Shown here: in pieces, positions 1-5,902 of the stretch
Layout of the letters: each line of letters starts with the position of its first letter
Position numbering within the stretch: the stretch's first letter is position 1
Origin: an uncultured Eubacteriales bacterium
GTDB lineage: Bacteria > Bacillota > Clostridia > Lachnospirales > Lachnospiraceae
Reading direction: 5' to 3'
Length of the DNA: 5,902 nt
Assembly (NCBI GenBank): GCA_949286775.1
Contig: CASEDW010000120.1
Coordinates: 1-5,902, forward strand
Made by a program: the position numbers and the translations under genes
Notes under the pieces: generated by a model
Database searches by the model: none
What the model was told of the DNA's origin: nothing
What the model saw: only the letters and a program-made list of their open reading frames with translations

Positions 1-1212
1 AAAATGATCTGGATATGCGGCGTTTCCGTTACGGTAGTGTTTGTGCTGATCTATATGATCATCGCCATTGTCGGAACAAATATGATGGATGACACAGTAG
101 ATATGATGGCGGACAGGATATCCGACGGAAACGGCCTGTTCAGACCTTTTGACCGGGACAATCCTATGCCGCCGGGAATGAACAGTTTTCCGTATTTCTT
201 CACGGATGAGACGCCTTTCAGCACACGTTTTTTTACGGTATGGCTGTCTGATGACGGTAAGATAGCAGACGCGAATTTAGACGCCGTATCTTATATAACC
301 GAAGAAGACGCTTACGAATACGCTGAGAAAGCGCTGGATAATAAAGATGAGCGGGGATGGCTGGATAATTACCGCTATAAGATATTTGATTCGCCCATGG
401 GAAAGGGAATCGTATTTGTGGACGGCAGCGTAAACCGCGCCACTACAAGGGCGCTGCTGATCACTGCGGCGGTGGTGCTTTCAGGAGCTCTCGCGGCCAT
501 ATTCGCGGTGATCGTCATTTTGTCAAAGCGCGTAGTCCAGCCGATCGCCCGCAGTTATGAAAAACAGCGGCAGTTTGTGACGGACGCGAACCATGAACTG
601 AAAACGCCGCTTACGCTTATCCTTACCAATCTGGATATTGTGGAGCAGGAATTAGGGCACAGCGAGTGGCTTGACGATATACGCGCCGAAAGCAAAAGGA
701 TGAGCGGCCTTGTATCTCAGCTCACATCCTTAAGCCGCCTGGATGAAGACGGCGTATCGGTAAATAAAACCCGGTTCTCTCTTAGTGAAGTATGTGAGGA
801 CACGATATCGGATTTTGAAAATCTCATTAAAAGCAAAAAAATAAAAGTTACGGCGGAGATTCAGCCGGAAGTGACTTTTTTCGGAGACGAAGGACTTATT
901 AGAAGATTAGTTACGATACTGATCGATAACGCGGTTAAATACTGCGACGCGAGGGGCGGCATTGTAGTGTCTCTTACGCAAAAACGTCAGATACATCTTG
1001 CGGTGGAAAATTCTTTTCACGGTGTTGACGATCTGGAACTTGCGAAACTTTTTGACAGGTTTTACAGAGCTGATCCCGCGCGCACGGCAGGTTCGAGTTT
1101 TGGTATCGGACTTTCTATCGCGAAATCCATCGCGGAAAAACATAACGGAAATATCAAGGCTTATAAAGCGGGTCACGGAAGGATCGGTTTTCGCGTGACG
1201 CTTAAACGCTGA
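1..1212 (+). CDS. Membrane sensor histidine kinase, probably 5' partial
   Basis: Sensor kinase of a two-component system: it autophosphorylates a histidine and passes the phosphate to a response regulator. Residues are numbered from the ATG at position 4. A first membrane segment spans about 3-24, an extracytoplasmic sensor region about 25-148 (with a Pro/Phe-rich stretch at 46-66), and a second membrane segment about 149-173. The H-box FVTDANHELKTPL carries the phospho-acceptor H197 and the HExxT phosphatase motif ending in T201. The ATPase domain shows the N-box LIDNAVKYC (N309), the F-box LFDRFYRAD (349-357) and the G2 box FGIGLSIAKSIAEKH (366-380). Only about 23 residues separate the second membrane segment from H197, too few for a full HAMP domain. 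The usual G1 DxGxG motif is absent, with VENSFHG (334-340) in its place. No ribosome site is visible before position 4 and codon 1-3 (Lys) is in frame, so the true start is probably upstream. A response-regulator gene is expected just before the window. A terminator follows the stop codon. Confidence 0.93.
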   Translation, partial: KMIWICGVSVTVVFVLIYMIIAIVGTNMMDDTVDMMADRISDGNGLFRPFDRDNPMPPGMNSFPYFFTDETPFSTRFFTVWLSDDGKIADANLDAVSYITEEDAYEYAEKALDNKDERGWLDNYRYKIFDSPMGKGIVFVDGSVNRATTRALLITAAVVLSGALAAIFAVIVILSKRVVQPIARSYEKQRQFVTDANHELKTPLTLILTNLDIVEQELGHSEWLDDIRAESKRMSGLVSQLTSLSRLDEDGVSVNKTRFSLSEVCEDTISDFENLIKSKKIKVTAEIQPEVTFFGDEGLIRRLVTILIDNAVKYCDARGGIVVSLTQKRQIHLAVENSFHGVDDLELAKLFDRFYRADPARTAGSSFGIGLSIAKSIAEKHNGNIKAYKAGHGRIGFRVTLKR

Positions 1213-1227
1213 TCACAGATGATTTAA

Positions 1228-1275
1228 ACAGTCGTTCAGACGGTCGAAAGACCTGACGGACGGCTGTATTTTTTT
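1228..1275 (+). terminator. Intrinsic terminator after the histidine kinase
   Basis: The arms 1228-1245 and 1250-1267 can pair. The base of the stem is 10 pairs, including two G-U pairs, then there is a 4x4 internal loop, then four G/C-rich pairs (GGTC/GACC) closed by a GAAA tetraloop at 1246-1249. One base later comes a run of seven T (1269-1275). It starts 15 bases after the kinase stop codon. It should end the two-component transcript and separate it from the transporter operon. Confidence 0.9.
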
Positions 1276-1276
1276 G

Positions 1277-1307
1277 CCTTTAAGCGTCCTTTAGTCTGGC
1301 TTAAGGG
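1277..1307 (+). promoter_or_regulatory. Candidate activator-binding repeats upstream of the ABC operon
   Basis: Three related heptamers begin exactly 11 bases apart: CTTTAAG at 1278, CTTTAGT at 1289 and CTTAAGG at 1300; the second and third each match the first at 5 of 7 positions. The last ends nine bases before the -10 hexamer. Direct repeats with a period near 11, standing in for a poor -35, are the layout used by OmpR/PhoB-family response regulators. The same bases can be read instead as an inverted repeat, CCTTTAAG (1277-1284) against CTTAAGGG (1300-1307), complementary except for one T/G position. The site lies between the terminator and the promoter. Regulator identity is not shown by the sequence; the partner of the upstream kinase is the obvious candidate. 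Confidence 0.4.
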
Positions 1308-1312
1308 TGATG

Positions 1313-1321
1313 TGATAAAAT
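1313..1321 (+). promoter_or_regulatory. Extended -10 promoter of the ABC transporter operon
   Basis: TGATAAAAT fits the extended -10 form TGnTATAAT with one mismatch in the hexamer TAAAAT (1316-1321). No good TTGACA-like hexamer lies 16-18 bases upstream; bases 1292-1299 read TAGTCTGG. Transcription would start near 1328, giving a leader of roughly 26 bases before the ATG at 1354. The leader holds the AT-rich palindrome ATTTAAAT (1329-1336) and the ribosome site AAAGGAGG (1340-1347), six bases before the start codon. Confidence 0.6.
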
Positions 1322-1353
1322 TTCCAGGATTTAAATTCTAAAGGAGGAACATT

Positions 1354-2325
1354 ATGATTACCGTCGAACATCTGACTAAATATTATGGCGACTATCTGGC
1401 GGTAAACGATCTTTCATTTGAAATAGGCGAAGGACATGTCTACGGATTCCTCGGGCCTAACGGCGCGGGAAAATCTACGACGATGAATATTATGACGGGA
1501 TGTCTTTCGGCCACTTCAGGAAAAATCGTGATAGACGGCTATGATATTTTTGAAGAACCGCAAAAAGCTAAAAAGCTGATAGGATATCTGCCTGAACAGC
1601 CGCCGCTTTATATGAATGAATCGCCCATGGAATATCTTACGTTTGTAGGAGAAGCCAAAGGACTTCGAGGAGAAGCTTTAAAAGAGCAGATAGGAGAAGT
1701 TATAAAACAGACAGGAATCAGGCCTGTAGTAAACCGAAGGATCAGCGATCTGTCAAAAGGATACAAGCAGCGTGTCGGAATCGCTCAGGCATTGCTGGGA
1801 AATCCGAAGGTCATTATCCTGGATGAGCCCACTGTAGGATTGGACCCTATTCAGATCATAGAGATACGTGATCTGATACGCAAACTGGGTCAGAACCATA
1901 CAGTAATTTTTTCATCCCATATCCTTTCCGAAGTTCAGGCGATCTGTGATCAGATTCTTATGATAGCTAACGGCAAATTAGTCGCTTTCGGCGCGCCGCA
2001 GGAGCTGGAGAAGAAGTTCGCGTCCTCAGGAAAGATCGAAGTTACCGCTGGAACCAATATTCATAAATTGAAAGAGGCGCTTTCAAACGTCGATCTGATA
2101 TCTGATATATCAGGAAAAATCCTTTCAAACGGATACAGTTTTGCTGACATCGAAACAGAACATAAAGACCTGTATGAGGTGTCGGGAGCCGTATTTAATG
2201 CCTGCGCTAAAGAAGGCGTGACGCTTCTTGAGATGCGCCTTAAGAAAGCTGATCTTGAAGACGTATTTTTGGAGCTTGCGGCAGAAAATGCGGAAATTAA
2301 GAAGCAGGAGGTGAAGGAAAATTGA
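1354..2325 (+). CDS. ABC transporter ATP-binding protein, GldA-like
   Basis: Cytoplasmic ATPase subunit of an ABC-2 type transporter; it hydrolyses ATP to drive the permease encoded next. All nucleotide-binding motifs are present in the 323 residues: Walker A GPNGAGKST (34-42), the Q-loop around Q82 (GYLPEQPPLY), signature LSKGYKQR (133-140), Walker B VIILDEPT (153-160) with catalytic E158, D-loop GLDP (162-165) and the H-loop histidine H189 (SSH). The LSKGYKQR signature and the PEQPPLY segment are typical of GldA-like and related ABC-2 ATPases. After about residue 210 comes a C-terminal extension of the DUF4162 type, ending in the characteristic KKADLEDVFLEL (297-308). The start is secured by AAAGGAGG six bases upstream. 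It is the first gene of the operon, behind its own promoter, and its stop overlaps the next start by four bases. Nothing suggests loss of activity. The transported substrate cannot be told from the sequence. Confidence 0.96.
   Translation: MITVEHLTKYYGDYLAVNDLSFEIGEGHVYGFLGPNGAGKSTTMNIMTGCLSATSGKIVIDGYDIFEEPQKAKKLIGYLPEQPPLYMNESPMEYLTFVGEAKGLRGEALKEQIGEVIKQTGIRPVVNRRISDLSKGYKQRVGIAQALLGNPKVIILDEPTVGLDPIQIIEIRDLIRKLGQNHTVIFSSHILSEVQAICDQILMIANGKLVAFGAPQELEKKFASSGKIEVTAGTNIHKLKEALSNVDLISDISGKILSNGYSFADIETEHKDLYEVSGAVFNACAKEGVTLLEMRLKKADLEDVFLELAAENAEIKKQEVKEN
2306..2314 (+). promoter_or_regulatory. Ribosome binding site that fixes a TTG start
   Basis: AGGAGGTGA, a near-perfect match to the anti-16S sequence, lies seven bases before the TTG at 2322-2324. 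No in-frame ATG or GTG near it gives a permease N-terminus of the expected form, so this site decides the start. The TTG shares bases with the TGA stop (2323-2325) of the ATPase gene. Confidence 0.88.
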
Positions 2326-3185
2326 GCGCTGTATTCAGACATGAATTAAAATTGTACTTTCGTTCGCTTACGGCATACGTATTCGGCGCGTTTCTTTTAG
2401 TGGCGGTAGGCATAGGCTCGATGCTCTATAACTTGAGCTACGCCGTGAGCAACTTTGAATATGTTTTCAGCTACGGAAGTCTTGCTTTTGTAGTTATAGT
2501 GCCGATACTTACCATGCGTGTAATAGCGGAGGAGCGCAAGCAGAAAACGGATCAGCTGCTGTACTCGCTTCCGATTACTACAACAGAAGTTGTTATCGGA
2601 AAGTTTCTGGCTCTGCTTGTGGTATTCGCGATACCGTTGTGCATTGTCGGAATTTATCCTTTGATATTTATGCAGTATGGAGACGTCTATATTCCGACTT
2701 CCTACGGAACTATGATAGCGTTTTTTGTTATGGGAGCTGCTCTTCTGGCTCTCGGAATTTTTATCTCATCGCTGACGGACAATCAGGGATTCGCGGCGGG
2801 AATAGGCATAGCGGTGATACTGTTCAACTATTTCAGCGTAAGCCTTTCAGAGTATGTTTCATCGACAGCGTTTGGATCGGTTGTCGCGTTTCTTGTTATC
2901 ATTATCCTCATATGGGCGCTGATACGCCATATTACAAAGAATGAAACGCTCGCTTACGGCACGGCCTTTGCGCTGATAGCTCTTTTAGTGATCGTATACT
3001 GGTTTAAAGCCGATCTTTTGGAAGGGCTTTTGCCTCAAATAATGACAACACTTTCGCTGTTTGACAGATTCAGCGTCTTTATAAACGGCGTATTCGATTG
3101 GACGGGAATCGTATATTATCTGTCTTTCATCGTATTCTTTCTGTTCCTCTCGGTTCAGTCTTTGGAGAAACGGAGGTATAACTGA
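2322..3185 (+). CDS. ABC-2 family permease, GldF-like, TTG start
   Basis: Membrane subunit of the ABC transporter, 287 residues. Hydrophobic segments lie at roughly 17-36, 52-68, 92-114, 128-150, 156-176, 183-200, 211-228 and 260-280, allowing six to eight membrane passes. The N-terminus MSAVFRHELKLYFRS matches the usual opening of this family, an amphipathic stretch before the first membrane helix. The family hallmark is the conserved cytoplasmic loop PILTMRVIAEERKQKTDQLL (61-80), followed by YSLPIT; this loop is expected to contact the ATPase. The C-terminal segment starting at SLFDRFSVFINGVFDW (245-260), with a last helix and basic tail EKRR, is also typical of GldF-like permeases. The gene starts at TTG, overlapping the ATPase stop as TTGA, and ends in TGATG, sharing one base with the start of the next gene. 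Such tight packing implies coupled translation and a fixed subunit ratio. Substrate unknown. Confidence 0.94.
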   Translation: MSAVFRHELKLYFRSLTAYVFGAFLLVAVGIGSMLYNLSYAVSNFEYVFSYGSLAFVVIVPILTMRVIAEERKQKTDQLLYSLPITTTEVVIGKFLALLVVFAIPLCIVGIYPLIFMQYGDVYIPTSYGTMIAFFVMGAALLALGIFISSLTDNQGFAAGIGIAVILFNYFSVSLSEYVSSTAFGSVVAFLVIIILIWALIRHITKNETLAYGTAFALIALLVIVYWFKADLLEGLLPQIMTTLSLFDRFSVFINGVFDWTGIVYYLSFIVFFLFLSVQSLEKRRYN

Positions 3186-4642
3186 TGAAAAAGTTTCATT
3201 TATTTGATCCTGATCAGAAAAAGCCACAGAATAAGATAGCTCTTAAAGGCGGAGGATATTCGCTGATTATTTCATGCGTGGTTCTGGCTATTTTGATCGT
3301 TGTTAATTTATTTGTTTCAGTGCTGCCTTCTTCTTTGACAAATATGGACATCAGTTCTTCGCAGCTGTATTCCATCGGCAGCAATACAAAAGTTGTATTA
3401 AATAATCTTCAGGAGGACGTGACGATCTATTGGATCGTGCAGGCTGACGCCGAAGATGAGATACTTGAAAATCTTCTGGCAAGATATGAAAGCCAGTCGG
3501 ACCATATAAAAGTAGAAAAGAAAAATCCTGACGTATTTCCTACGTTTACAGAACAGTATACGGATGAGGAGGTTCCAAACAACAGCCTTATAGTAGAGTG
3601 CGGCGAACGCAGCAGATACGTTTCGTATGAAGATATTTATGAATACACGATAGATTACTATTCATATACTGAATACGCGGACGCCTTTGACGGCGAAGGC
3701 GCTATAACGTCTGCCATCGACTATGTAGTTACCGAAGATCTTCCGCAGATGTATCTGCTTGAGGGACACGGCGAAGAGGAGCTTCCGTCCACTTTTGCGG
3801 AGCAGGTTGAAAAAGACAATATTGAGGTCAACAGTTTGGCGCTCAATACTGTGGAAACCGTGCCTGAAGAGGCGGACTGCGTTCTGATATACGCTCCTTC
3901 GACTGATATTTCGGAGGACGAAGCCGAGAAATTGTCGTCATATATAAGCGACGGCGGAAAAGTCATGGTAGTATCGGGTCCGGTGGAGGATGAAAGTCTT
4001 ACAAATCTCAACTCGCTGCTTGAAAATTACGGAGTAGCCGTAAACGAGGGCATTGTAATAGAAGAAGATCAGGGTCATTTTTACTATGGATACCCGTATA
4101 TTCTGATTCCGGAAATCAACAGCCATGCCATAACTGATCCTATCATTGAGAATAATTATTCTGTGCTGATGTCCATCGCGAACGGACTTGTTGTATCGGA
4201 TGAAAACGGAACAGGAACAGTTACCGAACTGCTGACAACAACGAGCAGCGCTTTTAGCAAAGCGGACGGATATAACCTGAGCACTTATGAAAAAGAAGAC
4301 GGTGATACTGACGGACCGTTTGCGCTGGCGGTATCTATAGAAGATGCAAGCGGAGGAGCTCTTGTCTGGTTTGCTTCAAATGATTTCCTGTCGGATGAAA
4401 TAAATTACGCTTCATCAGGCGCCAACAGTGATCTGGCGATGAACGCGATAGCATCTATGGTAGGCGAAACGGAGGCTATGGCTATCAGCAGCAAATCATT
4501 GACTTACAATTACCTGACGATGAGCCAGGAGGTATCGTCATTCTTAAAAGCGTTAATGATCGGTATCTTGCCCCTTGGTTATCTTGGAGTCGGCATCGGA
4601 GTGATTATAAGGAAACGGAGGCGTCAGAATGAAACGGTTTAA
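3185..4642 (+). CDS. GldG-like ABC transporter auxiliary protein
   Basis: Membrane-anchored auxiliary subunit of a GldFG-type ABC system, 485 residues. A cytoplasmic basic N-terminus is followed by a membrane helix at about 25-47, a large extracytoplasmic part (about 48-455), a second helix (about 456-475) and a short basic tail RKRRRQ. After the first helix, MDISSSQLYSIGSNTKVVL (54-72) is the conserved opening of the family (compare D-x-T-x-x-x-L-Y-T-L-S), leading into a thioredoxin-like region EDVTIYWI (77-84). A Tyr-rich patch (eight Tyr in 145-164) precedes FDGEGAITSAIDYV (168-181) and the GldG-type motif LLEGHGEEEL (191-200). Residues 231-263 (DCVLIYAPSTDIS, then ISDGGKVMVV) resemble the ABC_transp_aux/GIFT-type fold. 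WFASNDFLSD (395-404) is a further conserved block. GGAGGT seven bases before the ATG sets the start. It overlaps the permease gene by one base and the DUF4340 gene by 14. The mature role in Firmicutes is unknown; the outside domain may bind substrate or cell-wall material. Confidence 0.93.
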   Translation: MKKFHLFDPDQKKPQNKIALKGGGYSLIISCVVLAILIVVNLFVSVLPSSLTNMDISSSQLYSIGSNTKVVLNNLQEDVTIYWIVQADAEDEILENLLARYESQSDHIKVEKKNPDVFPTFTEQYTDEEVPNNSLIVECGERSRYVSYEDIYEYTIDYYSYTEYADAFDGEGAITSAIDYVVTEDLPQMYLLEGHGEEELPSTFAEQVEKDNIEVNSLALNTVETVPEEADCVLIYAPSTDISEDEAEKLSSYISDGGKVMVVSGPVEDESLTNLNSLLENYGVAVNEGIVIEEDQGHFYYGYPYILIPEINSHAITDPIIENNYSVLMSIANGLVVSDENGTGTVTELLTTTSSAFSKADGYNLSTYEKEDGDTDGPFALAVSIEDASGGALVWFASNDFLSDEINYASSGANSDLAMNAIASMVGETEAMAISSKSLTYNYLTMSQEVSSFLKALMIGILPLGYLGVGIGVIIRKRRRQNETV

Positions 4643-5902
4643 AAGAATAGGTATTTTGGCCGGCGTGCTGGCGGCAGGGTGCATCGCGACATTTGTTGCT
4701 CTGAATATAGAAAAGCAGCAGGAGGAGATTCAGAACAGCGAAGAAGTTATTCTCTCAATCCAGCCTTCTGATGTTAAAACTCTGAGCTGGAATTATGACG
4801 AGACGAGCCTTAAGTTTACACGCGACGACGAGGACATCTGGCATTGGGATGACGACAGCGCCTTTCCTGTGAGCGAAGATAAAATAAATGAACTGCTGGA
4901 TATTTTTTCATCTTTCAGTGTAAGCTTTATCATTGACAATGTAGAGGACTACAGCCAGTACGGACTTGAAGAGCCTGCATGTACTATAGAGATAGAAACA
5001 GATGATCAGACTTATACCGTTAAACTTGGCGATTTCAGCAGCCTTGACCAGCAGAGATATGTATCGATCGGCGACGGAAAAGCTTATCTCGTAAGCACTG
5101 ATCCTATGGAATCATATGAGATTACTATAGAAGATATGATCCAAAATGATGACGCTTTTGTCTATGACTCTGTTTCAGTGATAGATATAAGCGGGGATGA
5201 GGATTACAGCATCAAATATGAGGAGGACGGCTCCGACACATATTGTGAAGATGATGTATACTTCACACTTCACGACGGGGAAAACCGTCCGCTTGATACG
5301 GCTCTTGTAAACAATTATCTTTCGGCGATAGGCTCTATGAGTTTTGACACTTATGTGAGCTACAACGCGACTGACGAAGAACTGGCCAAGTATGGTCTTG
5401 ATGATCCGGAGCTCACTGTGTCGGTGGACTATGGCATCGCAGGAGAGACGGCGGAAGACGAATATGAGTACGGAACATATACGCTTTCGATCAGCAGAAG
5501 CGCCGAGGAGCGTTTGAATAATCCGACGGCAGAAAGCGAGACGTCGGATGAAGAAACGGCGGCGGATTCATCAACTTTAGATGGAACAGGAAGCAGCGAT
5601 ACGGAATCCGAAGATACTTATTCGGCATATGTCCGTATCGGAGAGAGCAAAATAATATATGAAGTTTCTTCTGATTATTTTGAAACGCTTATGGCCTCGG
5701 GTTACGATGATCTTCGCCATAAAGAAGTGTACACTGGCGGTTTTGATATTATCGATTCTATGGACATCGAACTGGAAGGAAAGACTTATACTCTGGCTCC
5801 GAAATCGGAAGAAGAAACTGAAGATGAAAATTCGGTATGGACTTACGGTGATGAGGAGATTGATATCAGCACTATACAGTCTGCAATGAATAATCTCACC
5901 GC
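4629..5902 (+). CDS. DUF4340 family membrane-anchored protein, 3' partial
   Basis: The frame is open from the ATG to the window end (424 codons plus two bases), so the C-terminus is missing. GGAGG at 4617-4621, inside the GldG-like gene, lies seven bases before the ATG, and the two genes overlap by 14 bases. A basic N-terminus MKRFKR and one hydrophobic helix (about 7-25) anchor a long extracytoplasmic domain. Repeated units are visible. Unit 1 runs from about V49 and contains W71-x-W, then YGLEEP (111-116). Unit 2 starts about V184 and contains YGLDDP (255-260). Unit 3 starts about I375 and is cut. YGL-acid-acid-P followed by a beta-like strand is the recognisable DUF4340 signature. An acidic Ser/Thr-rich insertion lies in unit 2 (298-330). 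Hand counting gives about 101 Asp/Glu against 19 Lys/Arg after the anchor. Cys18 follows LAAG, but a lipoprotein is less likely. DUF4340 genes commonly follow GldG-like genes; the biochemical role is unknown. It probably works outside the cell with the GldG-like protein. Confidence 0.93.
   Translation, partial: MKRFKRIGILAGVLAAGCIATFVALNIEKQQEEIQNSEEVILSIQPSDVKTLSWNYDETSLKFTRDDEDIWHWDDDSAFPVSEDKINELLDIFSSFSVSFIIDNVEDYSQYGLEEPACTIEIETDDQTYTVKLGDFSSLDQQRYVSIGDGKAYLVSTDPMESYEITIEDMIQNDDAFVYDSVSVIDISGDEDYSIKYEEDGSDTYCEDDVYFTLHDGENRPLDTALVNNYLSAIGSMSFDTYVSYNATDEELAKYGLDDPELTVSVDYGIAGETAEDEYEYGTYTLSISRSAEERLNNPTAESETSDEETAADSSTLDGTGSSDTESEDTYSAYVRIGESKIIYEVSSDYFETLMASGYDDLRHKEVYTGGFDIIDSMDIELEGKTYTLAPKSEEETEDENSVWTYGDEEIDISTIQSAMNNLT
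5520..5618 (+). other. Coding region for an acidic Ser/Thr-rich low-complexity linker
   Basis: Codons for residues 298-330 of the DUF4340 protein encode almost only Glu, Asp, Ser, Thr, Ala and Gly (for example ESETSDEETAADSS). The segment sits between two predicted beta strands, TYTLSISR before and YVRIGESKIIYEV after. At the matching place unit 1 has only a short loop (GDFSSLDQQRYVSIG). It is most likely a disordered surface loop. It is in frame, with no sign of a frameshift or tandem DNA repeat. Confidence 0.7.

Noticed and set aside
907..1176. An 89-codon minus-strand frame opposite the kinase
   Set aside because: It is antisense to the N-box to G2-box region and its low-complexity basic content is what the complement of such coding sequence gives.
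998..1198. A 66-codon + strand reading frame inside the kinase gene
   Set aside because: It lies wholly within the conserved ATPase domain in another frame, has no ribosome site and resembles no family.
1329..1336. Palindrome ATTTAAAT in the operon leader as an operator
   Set aside because: Short and AT-only in an AT-rich leader; chance is an adequate explanation.
2061..2342. A 93-codon minus-strand frame opposite the ATPase C-terminus
   Set aside because: Ser-rich shadow of Glu/Lys-rich coding sequence, with no ribosome site or promoter and running across a gene junction.
2639..2944. A 101-codon + strand frame inside the permease gene
   Set aside because: Out of frame within conserved membrane segments; no credible start and no hydrophobic or domain pattern.
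3721..4011. A 96-codon minus-strand frame opposite the GldG-like gene
   Set aside because: Ser-rich shadow of acidic coding sequence; the sense frame carries the conserved GHGE and GGK blocks.
4629..4685. Lipoprotein signal (LAAGC, Cys18) at the N-terminus of the DUF4340 protein
   Set aside because: The -3 position is Ala rather than the favoured Leu, and the hydrophobic stretch continues past the Cys (IATFVAL), which fits an uncleaved membrane anchor better. Not excluded.
5659..5889. A 76-codon + strand frame near the window end
   Set aside because: It is out of frame inside the DUF4340 gene, whose own frame is open through the entire stretch and keeps the family pattern.

Overview
The window looks like chromosome of a Gram-positive member of the Clostridia, plausibly Lachnospiraceae- or Oscillospiraceae-like. 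The grounds are moderate GC, strong AGGAGG ribosome sites before every complete internal gene, a short-linker histidine kinase of the kind common in gut Clostridia, and a GldA/GldF/GldG-type ABC cassette followed by a DUF4340 gene, an order common in Firmicutes. Taxonomy is inferred from style and family resemblance only. All genes lie on the + strand and there is almost no non-coding DNA.

Layout. Positions 1-1212 hold a membrane sensor histidine kinase, probably lacking its extreme 5' end. A 141-base gap (1213-1353) then carries, in order, a strong intrinsic terminator (1228-1275), a group of CTTTAAG-like repeats at 11-base period (1277-1307), an extended -10 promoter (1313-1321) and a strong ribosome site. 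The gap therefore ends one transcription unit and starts another. The second unit is a tightly packed operon: ABC ATPase (1354-2325), ABC-2 permease starting at TTG (2322-3185), GldG-like auxiliary protein (3185-4642), and a DUF4340 protein (4629 to the window end, where it is cut). Successive genes overlap by 4, 1 and 14 bases, so translational coupling is likely.

Working model. The ATPase (inside) and permease (in the membrane) form an ABC-2 type transporter. The GldG-like and DUF4340 proteins are anchored in the membrane and project large, very acidic domains outside the cell. The substrate of such systems in Firmicutes is not established; the Gld names come from gliding-motility homologues in Bacteroidetes and do not imply gliding here. 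The kinase, with a response regulator presumably just upstream of the window, may control the transporter through the repeat group in front of the promoter. That link is inference.

The most interesting points are the PhoB-like arrangement of repeats and an extended -10 with no clear -35, the four-gene cassette of unknown physiological role, and the DUF4340 protein, which shows at least three related units, an acidic Ser/Thr-rich insertion in the second, and an extreme excess of acidic residues. No RNA gene, mobile element or CRISPR array was seen.
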